From: Apostichopus japonicus
Taxonomy: Eukaryota; Echinodermata; Holothuroidea; Aspidochirotida; Stichopodidae
Reading direction: 5' to 3'
NCBI RefSeq assembly: GCF_037975245.1
Contig: NC_092581.1
Coordinates: forward strand, 17,787,303-17,847,302
DNA: 60,000 bases
The translations under genes and the position numbers were made by a program. Shown one piece after another: positions 37,700-49,429 of this stretch. Position 1 is the stretch's first letter. Each line of letters opens with the position of its first letter. The notes beneath the pieces were generated by a model that saw only the letters and a program-made list of their open reading frames with translations, searched no databases and was not told where the DNA came from.

Positions 37700-40138
37700 A
37701 TATACACCAAGACTCATTTTCATTTTGTTCCGAAGAAGTATACTATTCAGTTTTGGTTTGTGCTTGCAGATTTATTCCAATTTTTTGAGAGGGTTCCTAG
37801 TTACATCATATAAACCCCTGCGGAGATATATGTAGGCCTATATATCGGTGTGTGTTTGTGGAGCAAACCTGCTGGATTGTTCATATTTATGGACTCTTCA
37901 AAACAATGACAAACAAAAAATTCCAAGCGATATTTTTTAAGGAGGATGTGTAAACTCTTGACCGATTTATATTCCTTTGTAAAACATCCAAAGAATGTGT
38001 AGTCAAATTCTGGAAAGTCATCCAAAATGAAATAAAAGTTGAAAAGTAAAGTAAACACCATTTTTATAGAGTGATAAAAACTTACAAAAAGGTATGGTGA
38101 ATGAATCATAAGAGATGCTCGACACACTATACACGCAATGTTAAAAAAAAGCTGATGTTTAAGCTTTAGATCATTTATTTAAAAAGCTATATATAGAATA
38201 ATTGTCTTTTCATGTTAGTGAAATACACTACAATGGGGAGTTAGTGTGGAATAGCATGGGATCTTTAATAGGATAGGCCAGGGGAAAATTCCTTATTGAC
38301 TTATGAGAGAAGAACATATACTAAGCCTTCCTGAGGAAATTTGCATCCACTTCATACATTGCGTATCCGAGATATGATAATTCAAATTGGCACATGCAGT
38401 CTGTACCATGGGATATAAACTTGAAGCAAGCAGGTGTGTTTTTATAGTTGCACACAGACAGAAAATGTTTTTTTTTTTCTTCTTTTTTCACCTCTTTTTT
38501 TTTCCATTTCATACTTTCTGAAAACACATTTTTCATAAATAAATGACTTCCTAAAAAGAAGGCTGAATGTGAGATAATTTTAAAGATTGTTATTTGATTC
38601 TTCTTTGTTATGAAATCGTCACACACCGGAAATCTCATTTCTGCTTCACTGATTTTACCAGTAGTTGAGCTGAAATCTTCACATGTACATCTATGAATAA
38701 CCAGATACAGTGGCGTTGCCAGCGGGGGTTCAAGGGGCAGAGTGCCCCCCCCAGACAATTTTGGGGACGCGATGGGCGACGGTGAAATATCAAAGGGAGC
38801 CAATAGATAAATCTACATGTATTCGAATCTGTCGGATGGGGCCGATGATGCGAGGGGGGAAGGGGTCAACTACTAAAGAGAAGTAATGAAAAGTCACTTT
38901 AAGAATATGTGCGCTACGTGCGGGGGGGGGGGGGGTCAACCACGAAATAAAGGTAAGGAACGGTCACCTCAAAAAATGTGTGCGGTTACAGTGTCTCTCT
39001 GAGTAGCCATATATTTGAAGTCACATATCTATATTTTTTTAATATCTGAGATAACCATAAGGTTTCGACCGCGCAGGCGCGCAAATTATTTTTTCATTTT
39101 TTTCCCCAAAATTTGTAAAGTTTTTGTACCAAGAAAGGAAACTTTGAGTACACGAATGTAGTTAGAAAAGTGGAAGTGATAGCACCATTTTGCATCTAAG
39201 CCCTTTATGAAAACAAAATGTTTCACCCCCTCCCCTTATAGGCTACCCCTCCCCTAGGACGGCGATTCACCGCTATGTGCCTGAAATAGATGTTTGTACT
39301 ATTGAGAACACAGAGGGTCGCCGTCATCAGTGGTGGACGGGCCTAGCGAACCGGAAATGTCCTCTTACTTGAAGTGTCGATGGCGTCGATTTCTTCTTGG
39401 TCCAGAAAGGCGATATAGTTTGTCCGAAGCACCAAATGCACCACTTATTTGGCCCATCGATGCCGGTTGGATCCACTGAGCCGGTAGCAATTTATCTAGT
39501 TCTTCTTGTCCTAGCTCCACTCCACTCCCGTGCACCCTTCCGCCGTACTGGCCTTTGGTGGCCAAAGTGTCATAGATAAAAATGACCGCCTTTCAGATTA
39601 AAAAGGTCCTTGATTTCGAATACACGTGTATCGCAGTCCTATTTGCCATAACCTATCTGTGTACTATATACTATGTGGAGGAGAAGGAGGATTTAGGGGA
39701 AATCATGGGGGGGGGGGGGAGAAGGTGAGATGGGAGAGGCGGCATATCTGTCTTGGGGGAATTGTATTTCATGCGATAAACTTATGTACTCAGGCGTATC
39801 ACTATACTATACTGATGTTGCGGGGATCCTTTGTAAAGACATCTGAGAACTTGAAAATGAAACAATCCCATAATTTGTGCTGATGTCGCGATTTTCTCTT
39901 AACGTGCAGTTACAGAGGTAACTCTTATAGTCGACATAGAAGGTAACATAGAAGATAAGCGTGTTTATGTTTTTTTTTACTGTACTAATGACGTCATGGC
40001 GTGGAGTAGTTTTAATTAGTAACTTCATGTTGTACTTATGACCTCATAGAATGGAGTTTTACTAAATTTCCTTCTGCCCTGCTCCAAACGGCCCTTTCCT
40101 AAAATGGTCCTTAGTTTAATAAAATAAAAGACCACACA
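37700..40138. other. No clear gene; repeat fragments and one doubtful frame
   Basis: Holds G-runs near 38921-38936 and 39708-39719, a hAT-type start CAGTGGCGTTGCCAG at about 38707, and a relative of the CCCCTCCCCTTATAGG repeat segment near 39190-39270. A doubtful frame at 38321-38700 is listed separately. Confidence 0.4.
38321..38700 (-). CDS. Doubtful Cys-containing coding fragment
   Basis: The minus-strand frame ends at a stop at 38321. It has a protein-like final part (HGTDCMCQFELSYLGYAMYE) and spaced Cys residues, but a long Lys-rich A-tract in the middle (KKKEVKKEEKKK) and a hAT end at its start. Part of it, after a possible acceptor near 38420, might be an exon. It could equally be chance. 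Confidence 0.15.
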
Positions 40139-40274
40139 TGATTTTGTTGCAATGATAATTCATTGAATATTCAGTTTATGCAAATATATTTCAATGTCAT
40201 AAATGATACAAAGCAAAGAATGTTGTCATAGACTGGCAAGATACTCATTAGAGGGTGGTATTGCCACACAACAA
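40139..40274. repeat. Dispersed direct repeat, copy 1 (about 130 bp)
   Basis: Shares TGATAATTCATTGAATATTC-type sequence and following bases with 42478-42606, same orientation, at roughly 85-90% identity by eye. It lies on the other side of the hAT-like element at 40412-41950 from copy 2. Confidence 0.7.
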
Positions 40275-40411
40275 ATAAAATCGACGTCCTTGGTGATTAT
40301 ATATGGACTGAATTCTATACAACTAAGACTAAGAGGATTTCGGTCAAGTAAAATTATGATCTTTCTGGAATGATTTCAAATATCTGTGAATAGACAAACG
40401 TGGCTTATGAG

Positions 40412-41950
40412 CAGGGTTCGACTTATGGCCAAAAAATTGCATAGCAACAAATTTCGACAATTGCTATACAATATTTTTGTTGCATAGCAGTTCCCCAATA
40501 TTGAATAGCAGTTTTGAAATTACCACAAAACGGACCAAATGTTGGCGATCAATGTATTAACTAGAAAATGTTTGTTCATTATTATTATTTATACTAGTGT
40601 TGCTACGATAATCGTTTTCAATATCGGTATCGGCCGATATTTGCAATATCGGCAGCATATCGGTATCGGTAAAATTTTGCCTAATTGCCAATAACAGCAA
40701 ACCGATATTGAACTTTTCTTTTTAACAGCAGAGCTACCTGTACTTATTTATACTTGCAATGATTTGTTAATCTGCCCAAGAGGATCCATTTCTTTAGCGT
40801 CAGTTAAACTCAGATTCATTTTCGATTAATATCCATGGAAACCTGACTCTCCGTAACATCTAAAAACACGTCTACGGCGCGCGAATATAACCAATGACCT
40901 TCGTGAACCTTGGCCTACACACAGCATTAGTGCAGCATATATACACTGTACTAACCATTCATTTCCTCAAAGGCCTCCGTGAAAACCTTGAACATGATGC
41001 ATGCAGTAACTGCACAGTTCAGCAGTGTTGGAAAACCTTGTTCAATTTCCCGCGAACACACTGCCGATTTCCCGTCGGTGTTCGCCTGCCTAGCATAAAG
41101 GCGTGGTGTCCAGGGGCCCGTCTTAGGGCTATGGTGGGGTCATGGGGTAGAACCCCTCGTGGGGATCCTGGGGGCGAAAGCCCCCGAAAATTGTCATTTT
41201 TGGCGATGTCTGGCGATGAAAAAATTCGCAGTTGAGGATGCAAAATACTGACAACTTTTTTTATTTAAATTGTCACGAAACTGATGAAAATTTTAAAATG
41301 ACAAGTTAAAGTAGCTATATTATGTTATAAAATGAAAAGAGATTTAATCTGTCTTTCAATCTTTAAAAAGTGCAACTTACAAAACTTCCGATATTATGAA
41401 ACAAACAACGTTCAGCAAAGCCCCGTTTCTAGACTGCCTAACAATGAATAGCGTGCACTATGCGTACATTTTTACAACTGCAGTGTTTAACCCTATACCC
41501 AACTACTGTACCACGGTACATGTGCTGCGAATTTGCCCAGGTACAGTACCTTCCCAACAACTGTGAGCTCATCCCCTGTGTAACACCTGTTTGTTAACAT
41601 TTTTTTGGCACGTTGCCAGGGAACCTTTTAGTTACGTGAGATCCGTAACTGCCGAGGTGGTTAGGCTATTTGCTTTACACTTAACTATGGTAGGATATTA
41701 TTTTTTCAGGTTTTTTTTCGCTATATGGTCAAGTGAATAAGTTGTACATTGAGTATAAACTCAATAAATTATAACTTCTACATTGTGATCGACAGTTCAT
41801 AAGTTAAGGTTTGAGTGTTTGCTCCCAAATCTGACTAGGAATTTGTATCGCACAAATCGGCACAATGTGCGATGCTGATTTGGAAACGTCTCGCAAGTTT
41901 GTCGTTTTGGATCGCATTTTGCGATGCGATACCGGAAAAATCGAACACTG
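40412..41950. mobile_element. 1.54-kb hAT-like element
   Basis: A perfect 8-bp duplication CTTATGAG (40404-40411 and 41951-41958). Ends are CAGGGTTCGA and TCGAACACTG, canonical hAT-type termini. Near the left end are repeated TATCGGTATCGG/CCGATA palindromes (40620-40672). A GGGGGCGAAAGCCCCC stem lies at about 41169-41184. Frames inside show no transposase motif, so it is probably non-autonomous. Confidence 0.85.
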
Positions 41951-42477
41951 CTTATGAGATAACAATACGAATTAACTTCGATCAGGGGCTTCAGTACTTC
42001 GACCCATATCAAATATACTTTTACAAATGACATCAGCGCCCCTCAAAATTTCTCCATATTGTGTTTCTCTGCACTTCTGTGGTGAACACTTCTTATACTG
42101 TACTGTAGAAAAAACGCAAAAACGCAATAACGCTAATAATATCGAATGAATGCATATAGCGGTCGATTCACAATACAGAACTCACTGTATAGGTCCTTAT
42201 TGATATCTGACGCTATAATATGTAAATGAAGGTATATAATGCGTCACTAGAAGATTATAATTTCAGCTTCATATCGTGGTTAACACACAGCGTACGTTTC
42301 GTTTTCAGCTGAACAAAAGCATGGTAAATGTGATGAGAAGATACATTTTTAGTCTATTGCAGAGTAAAAGTGCAATGTCGGCCATTTTGTTTGAGTTCTC
42401 CATGAATTTCAATATCTCTACCTATATGCAGACTTCCGTGTGGAATCACATCGGTGGGACTTTATATCAAACGTCTG

Positions 42478-42606
42478 TAATTTTGTTGCAACGATAATTC
42501 ATTGAATATTCAGTTATGTAAATATATTTCAATGTCCTAACTGACACAAACCAAAGTATGTTGTTATAGACTGGCAGGATATTCGTGGGAGGGGGGTATT
42601 GCCACT
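42478..42606. repeat. Dispersed direct repeat, copy 2
   Basis: Partner of 40139-40274. The spacing of 2.3 kb spans the 40412-41950 hAT-like element. Confidence 0.7.
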
Positions 42607-43576
42607 CCCTACTGACGTCAGCTTTACCCTTCCTCTGGTGGACTCTTGTTCTTTGTGTTTGATTGTGCTCCCAATCTGAAAAAAAATATTCGCTGGGTCT
42701 ATTTTACTCCTACACTTTTTCCATACACTTTAGTCTGTTTTAAGTTTGTTAACCTGCAGGAGCTGGGCTTGTTCCGCCCCCCCCCCCCCCCCGTCACCAA
42801 GTCGTTATAAACTGCACAGTCTGTTAGTGAAATCGAGCAATCAGGGAAATTCATAGTAACATAAGAGTTAGTTCTAATATGAAGAACGATCAATTCATCG
42901 TCAAAAACGGATGATAATAATTTTTATCCGTTTACAAGGTAAGAAAAGAATAACATAAGTATGTTTATAGTTCGTCACAGTGGTTATACTTCAACGAAAA
43001 GTTTGTGCGTTTGTTTCAAAAAGGTTCCATCGTTGCTTGGAGACCTACGTTCGTATCCCAACTTGTATCTGAAATTAAAAGGGGGAAAAAGAAAAAAATA
43101 TTCTCTATTGTCTAAATCAATTCTATGGAGCAATAAAAACAAGTTATTAACACTATTTAAAACAAGGAACATAAAAACAAATTATCCGATATTTCTATGA
43201 CGGTACGTTTCATTCCTATTTGAGAGTTGCATCATTAAGTAACTTGACATAACACTATCCACCATAGTAGTGTTTGTTGGGCTGTGGAACGGCAGCTGGG
43301 CATCGAAGGAAAAGGTGACGATATTTAACTTGATGATAAGGATGGTTGCAGAGGCGGCGGAAGAAGATTCAATTTAGGGAGTGACACAAATTCCGTTCCA
43401 CAATCCACCCACCCCCCGAAAGATCAGAAACTGATGATTCCTAAATCCGACTCGTTCTTAAGCAAATGAAACGTAGCGCGTCACCAACATGAAAAGTAAA
43501 CTACATTACTTGTCTAGTTCATGTGCTATATACGTTCCCTTTCCCCATACGTACTGTTATCGGGCTAAAGAATGGA

Positions 43577-43650
43577 TTAACGTACCATATGGAGCGCCAA
43601 GACAGCCATTAAAACCATCAGTAGTAGCCCGGATGTATTCTTTGTTACTG
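43577..43650 (-). CDS. Mucin-like protein 2, last exon (GPI-anchor-like C-terminus)
   Basis: After acceptor CATTCGTTCTTAG in phase 1, the frame reads SVTKNTSG then LLLMVLMAVLALHMVR and a TAA stop at 43577-43579. A small-residue site (NTSG), a hydrophobic run of about 14 residues and an almost immediate stop are the hallmarks of a GPI-attachment signal. An alternative is splicing at ATG|GTACGT (about 43586) to a strong acceptor at about 43058 (long T/C tract ending TTTCAG), which adds IQVGIRT and a stop and still gives a short hydrophobic end. Phase and hydrophobicity match the upstream Thr-rich exon. Confidence 0.5.
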
Positions 43651-44538
43651 CTAAGAACGAATGAAGGAAATGTCAGCGAGTCAAAATCGTTAAACAGTAT
43701 TTATAAAAAATATATATATACAAGTTCAACAAAATGTCCTTTTCTTCGTTACAAAATTGAAACAAACTGTGTCTGCCAGCCCTTCTTACCGACATTTCGT
43801 GACTATGAAAGGAACTTGAGATATGTAGTTAAAGAAGTTGCCTCGTAACCAGGTCAACCTATATCGGAAGAGCTTTTCATGGACCAATTTGAGTGATGAC
43901 GTCATCATTACTCATCACACTTCGTTAGTACTGATGTTATAATTCACTTAGCGAGCGAAACAAATTTTTGATGTCACCGATTTTTATTTCTTATCATGGA
44001 ACACTCACAGTTTGGTCCTCCACCGCCCCCCCCCCCCCCCCAACGCAACCCAAGATTTGAAGACAACAACTCTTTCTTCATCTCAAGATTATTGCCTATT
44101 ATTCCATAAAGACATGCAGTGGCGGTACAATCAATTCCAGAGTTGGGGGAGAGGGAGTGTCGGTGGCAAGCAACATTTGGTGGACAAAACATTTTGAAAG
44201 AACTAAAACGAGTCCCATAGTAAAGTACACATCACGGACAAATTATTTAGGGGCAGAGGAGCTTCAGTTTCGTTGACCGGAGAATGTATCTTTTTGTGTC
44301 TGGAACGAAGCGGACAACATTGCCGTGGATATATATATGCGACACATCTGCTACCCTTCTCTATACGGTACCATTAACCTTCACACGTACGCCGTCAGTC
44401 TCTTTCGGACGGACCTCTGCTGTCCCACCTCTGTTTTAAAACACCTTATTTCCAACCTTACACCGTTTACCTTGTCCTATTTATCTATGTATCGTTATAA
44501 AAACCCATCTTATGGCTGTGAATCCAGTAAACACTTAC

Positions 44539-44694
44539 ACGGATATGATCCATTGGTTGTTGGACTGAATGCAGCTGTAACTGTAGCTTCTCCAGAAACT
44601 GTAGCTTCTCCAGAGGCTTCCGTAGGTTCATTGGTTAACTCTGTCGATTGTAGGTCTATCATACTCGTGGCAAACATCGTTGTCCCTGAAGAAT
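44539..44694 (-). CDS. Mucin-like protein 2, Ser/Thr-rich exon
   Basis: A 156-nt exon, phase 1 at both ends, between acceptor GATTATTCAG and donor T|GTAAGT. It encodes 52 residues rich in Thr, Ser, Ala and Glu with an internal duplication ([13 protein letters not shown]) and one NGS sequon, consistent with an extracellular stalk. It joins in frame to 43577-43650. Upstream exons, including a signal peptide, were not found. A long perfect (TA)n tract starts 13 bases upstream of its acceptor. The same strand, similar composition and the same phase-1 exon style as the gene at 34.7-37.7 kb suggest a related family, but sequence similarity is not clear. Confidence 0.5.
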
Positions 44695-44707
44695 CTGAAT
44701 AATCACA

Positions 44708-44960
<253 letters not shown>

Positions 44961-45235
44961 GGTTCGGTAGGTTTCAGTATGGTTATTTAAAAATTAACTT
45001 TCACTGCCTTGTAAATATGGTCTCTGGAAAGTGACAGTTCATGCTGTAGGGTCTTAATGTCAGCTACTCTAGGCAACAGGTCATGAGTGCAAAGTTATTT
45101 GATAGTAAGGGATATATTTCCGTTTTATCAGTATGATCTTATACTCTGACATCACAGGGGTGAGCCAAAACAGCACTCTAGAATGAACTACAGCCAGAAT
45201 AAGTAGACTGCTTCAAAACCTTGTGTTGCATACGA

Positions 45236-45901
45236 CAAGGGTGGCGGAACCGGGGGACACAGGGGGCACGTGCCCCCCCCCCCCCCACTTTTCCTCAGGT
45301 TAAAAATGTGCCCTTTTTCTACATAAAAATTGAGGTGTCTCAAGTTAGCAAGAGGCCAGGGAACCAGAATGAACACTCGGGAAGGGCCGTTTCCGGCCAT
45401 CTGAGGGGTTTGTAAAACCAAAAATTTTCTTGTACGCTCCGCGCCAACCGATGGTGGCGCTCCGCTCAGATAGTCGTGCATATACAACTTTGCAAATCCT
45501 GGCTACGCCCCTGATTTTTAATGAATTTCTGTGGGTCAAACTCAAAGCTATTTCGAATGGGAAAATATTGGTTAAGATATTAACAAGAAATAAACTCTAA
45601 TTCGGTGGATTCCTACATTAGCAACTAGCATGATTTCACCACATTTTGTCTCAAAAGAAAACTTGTTCCTTGTTTCCCAATTTGCACATTGGATATTGCA
45701 GTGCTAGTATGCATATTTCCCTTGAAGGGGGGGGGGGGGGGGCGTAGATGGAGTGATGTATATACGCAAATAAGTTAATACAATAAGAGTTATCAAGGGT
45801 ACTAAATATAAGGCTGTATCAGTCCAATCGAATTTCTGCAAAGTGCCCTTTGATGTCGGTGCCCCCCCCCCCCCAGATTAAAAGTGCTTCCGCCGCCCTT
45901 G
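45236..45901. mobile_element. 666-bp hAT-like element
   Basis: A perfect 8-bp duplication GCATACGA (45228-45235 and 45902-45909). Ends are CAAGGGTGGCGGAACC and GCTTCCGCCGCCCTTG, inverted repeats matching at 14 of 16. Inside lies the GC-rich hairpin module (45378-45474), followed by an end-like CCTGGCTACGCCCCTG, so a piece of another element is embedded. Confidence 0.88.
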
Positions 45902-46079
45902 GCATACGATATATTTCTGCAACAATATGTTCGACTGCCAATTTTCTTAGATCCCTTGTACTAACATCCTGATGGCATAGTTCCTCAAAGATCCTTTAAA
46001 CTTCCTTATCAAGATGGATACATACTATAATGATATTGGAACACTTTTCTCTATGGGTATATATTTATACGCATGTATG

Positions 46080-46304
46080 TAAGGTCCCCCTGCAAGCAGG
46101 AACTCGCGAAGAAGCCTAATTGGCTTATCAAAGCCGCAAGCTGACCGAAGTCAGTCCCTTACATTCACATTTAACGTCCATGTTTATGAATTGTTCATTG
46201 TCAACAACTCTGTAACTGGACGACATACATTAATCTGGGAGTGGCTCGAACCGAGGACCTTATGATTGAAAGGCACCGGCGTTAACCACTGAGCTAACAC
46301 TCCA
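46080..46304 (-). mobile_element. tRNA-derived SINE
   Basis: The minus strand begins TGGAGTGTTAGCTCAGTGG with a good pol III A box (TAGCTCAGTGG at 46286-46296), and a B box GGTTCGAGCC follows at 46243-46252 at normal spacing. The first 70 bases fold like a degraded tRNA. About 150 bases of non-tRNA body and tail follow, to roughly 46080. The tRNA-unrelated body rules out a functional tRNA gene. Confidence 0.75.
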
Positions 46305-46364
46305 TGACATCCTTTGGGAATGTTTGAATGTGTACCTCCGCGTGTTAACGCAGCATGTCTATTG

Positions 46365-46722
46365 CAGTGGCGCAGGAAGGTACTTTTGAGTGAGGGGGCT
46401 GAAGACTGATGACCCGCCTGGGGAGGGGTCTAAGAGGAGGGGGTTTCCACCTCCCCTTTGGAAGTTTTTGGCATTTCCAGGTGGCCTCAGATGCAATTTG
46501 GTGCAATGTAGCACACTTCAACACCCACTCCATTTTGTAAAAACTTTCACCTGGCCTTAGATGCAATTTGATGCTCCAAATGAGATTTTTTTCTCATTAG
46601 GGAATGAAAAGGGGGTTTTCTGACTTGCGAAGCGGGGGGGGGGGCGGAATGATACTTCCGCCCCTCCATATTTTTCACTGGGGGCTGGCGCCTCCCCTTA
46701 CTCCCCGGTTCCTATGCCCTTG
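46365..46722. mobile_element. 358-bp hAT-like MITE, inverted relative of 20409-20781
   Basis: Ends CAGTGGCGCAGGAAGG and GGTTCCTATGCCCTTG, flanked by GTCTATTG and GTCTAGTG (7/8 target duplication). It is the same family as 20409-20781 in the opposite orientation. Confidence 0.85.
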
Positions 46723-47280
46723 GTCTAGTGTACGTGGTGTAAGGGGTTCTGAGGATGGTACATTCCCCCTCAGAGCCTTGGGATTTTTTAAACATGAATA
46801 CCCACATGGAGCCACTTGGTGCACATTTTTTACAATTTTGTGAAACAAAACATGTTAAAACTTGGATACATTGCAATTAACTTGCCGGTGGGGGGGGGGG
46901 GCTGTGTACATGTCATAAGTCAAAAACTGGAAATAGTAGAAGTAATAACAGCTACTTGTTTGCCATTCCTCACCATCGGAGAGCTCTTAACTGCCATATA
47001 TTGCTGTAGCATTGTGCTGAAGTAGCTAGGCTAGTCAACTTAACTAAGAAATATATTTCTCCCTCGGTTCAAGATCACTAAGATCAAGATGTATTCACAC
47101 TCATGTTTTTGACTTAAGAAAAAGTGGAGGTATTCTGTAGGTATTTCAAACTTAGACTGCCTTGAATTTATCATCATGATTGTTGTTTTGTTTTTTTCAA
47201 AAGTAAGACAAGTTGTTTGTATGGTATGTCTGCCTTCCTTGTTTTACTTTTGCATGGTATGCTTGTTTCCTAGAGAAAGT

Positions 47281-47500
47281 AATATAATTTTGTTTGCAAT
47301 GTTTTTTAGAGGAAATAAAATATAATTTTGTGTAAAAGTAAGTTGGCCTGACGTTTCGATCCTAGCAGGATCTTCTTCAGAGGCTAAATGACAAGTTACA
47401 GTAACAGAGGGGACAAAAACACGCACAGAATACAGACAGGTTAATGAGCACGGTGAACACAATGAGATGGATGAAAGGGGGAATATAATTTTGTTTGCAA
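47281..47500 (-). mobile_element. Short retroelement fragment with hammerhead-like motif
   Basis: The 19-bp direct repeat AATATAATTTTGTTTGCAA at 47281-47299 and 47482-47500 flanks 182 bp, suggesting target-primed insertion. On the minus strand the insert contains GCCT-CTGAAGA, a GATCC/GGATC hairpin, GAAAC-GTC and AGGC, the layout of a type I hammerhead ribozyme. Such motifs are known in Penelope-like elements. No reverse transcriptase remains. Confidence 0.45.
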
Positions 47501-47760
47501 AAGACAGGACCTACTTTAATGTTTGGTTTCTTGTGTTTTGTGTGTGAACATTGAATCGTTTCATGATCCCAATATTGTGCAAAGCAATCCAATTTTAAAT
47601 GAGTCAACCCGCCACTTTGGAAAATTCTCGCCACATCGAAAAATCCACTCTCCATTTACGACGGAGTCCTTTAAAAATACAGCGTAAATTTATATTAGTT
47701 ACTAATTACTATATTTATTTTCAGTAATGTCCATTTATAAATTTGCAACATTCCGTTTGA

Positions 47761-47865
<105 letters not shown>

Positions 47866-48239
47866 CACTGGATTGGTATTTACGTTTACTTCTCCAAGTT
47901 GGTGCTTAGGTTTACCTGAGGTGACATGATTGGATCAACTTGAAATTTTACATCAGTATACCTTATGGTACTAGGACTGCATATCAGTCGTTATAAGTTG
48001 CTACCTACTTTTTGGGTCATTTGGCAAGGAAAAATCCAATTGTTCAAACCCTTACGGTAAACCTAAGTCTTGCTCTCAAAGTATATCCCCCAGTTGGTAT
48101 ATAAGTTGACCTGACGTACAGGCATCCGTAATTTTCTTGACAGCGGCAGTAGCCTGTATTCAGTGTATACGCTCTACACTGTGTACACTGTATACGCCAG
48201 GGCTAACGCTAAAGCATACCCGTCGGCTGCATTGCATGC

Positions 48240-48431
48240 AACCCAATAACAGTTTCGGCTGTAATATAAGATGATGTGTAGTATCTGTTTCCTCTCGATG
48301 CAAGGGGACTGGGCTTGAGATCGGGTCAGTCGTTCGCCGGGTAGTTTGGTTTTCGTGCCCAGGTTCTTTCCTTGTTGACTTTTTCTTAAAAAAGTACCGT
48401 TAAAACGAAAACGTCTCACCAACAACTTCAG
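48240..48431 (+). ncRNA. Candidate first exon of an unrecognised transcript
   Basis: A locally CpG-richer stretch ending in a consensus donor CAG|GTAAGG at 48432. No start codon with a sustained frame was found, so it would be a 5'UTR or noncoding exon. A possible partner is 50134-50354. Weak evidence. Confidence 0.2.
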
Positions 48432-48813
48432 GTAAGGTCCATGAGATTAGTCAATAAAGTTTGGTGATATTAATAACGTTGATATTGTAACGTTGTTGCA
48501 TACAGCTTCACGTTATTTGTTCATACCCATATTTCAATACTATAGTCTAGACTAGCTTCTAGCCTAAAACTTGTAAGGCCTAGCCTACGTTCGGCTGTAG
48601 CCTAGGGCCATAGTCCGTCCTAACACTACCTTAGCATTGGGTCAAGGGTAAACTGGTCTGTAGTTTGAGCTACAAATTAATACCAACTGCCAGAGAAATT
48701 AGATTTCAAGTAGGTCAGCTTAACTTCTTAGCCTACTGTGCATGTATGTATCATATATGGCCTTAGATTTTGCTGGACAATTATGTTACTGTACATTGCC
48801 CTAATCATGACCA

Positions 48814-49427
48814 GATACTGTAGCATGGTGGGCTTATAATTGACGCACTTAAGGATTTGATCAATGATATCTATCAAGGAAAAATCCAAATTACTCAACT
48901 GTATGTGTTTTTCATATGTGTAGTTCCTCAGAAATGTTCTAATCTCAAAATATTTAAGGTTCTGTGCTTATGCACCGTACAATTGAGCAGAATTTGACCA
49001 CAAAATGTCTGCCGTGTCAAGTTCTTTCATACCCCTAAATTGACACATTCGTCGATAAGCTAACTGTAGTGTAGGCCTTAGTATACATCCATTGACTTTA
49101 GATGCTGTTTGCTATGCTCTGAGCCTCTAAGCTCTGACAGGTCATGTCCCAGAGAGTAGTGTTCTCATATTGAGGTAATGTTGGGTATTTTAAGGGTGTA
49201 AGATTTCCAAATGGCCAAAACTGAATGTGCAAAACTGGGGGGAGGGTATTAAAAGCTTAAAAAATACCACAATTTGGTCAGCAAATACCTCAAATGGATT
49301 CAAACTCATGAAATATGTAATTCTGTTTGGCTGCAAAAAAGTTTAGGTGGCCTGCTGTATCGTTGCTAGTAATAATTTAAGGTGCGTCAATTACGGGGGT
49401 GCGTCAATTATGAAGCCTTTACTATAC
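48814..49427. mobile_element. 0.6-kb inverted-repeat element, copy 2
   Basis: Full-length relative of 27309-27925 in the same orientation, with the same start, the same inverted arms (CATAATTGACGCAC in copy 1, TTATAATTGACGCAC here) and the doubled GTGCGTCAATTA at the right end. Divergence is moderate, with scattered substitutions and short indels. No conserved frame. Confidence 0.75.
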
Positions 49428-49429
49428 TG

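Noticed and set aside
46235-46304. tRNA gene on the minus strand
   Set aside because: A and B boxes are good, but the T arm does not pair properly and a 150-base SINE body follows directly.
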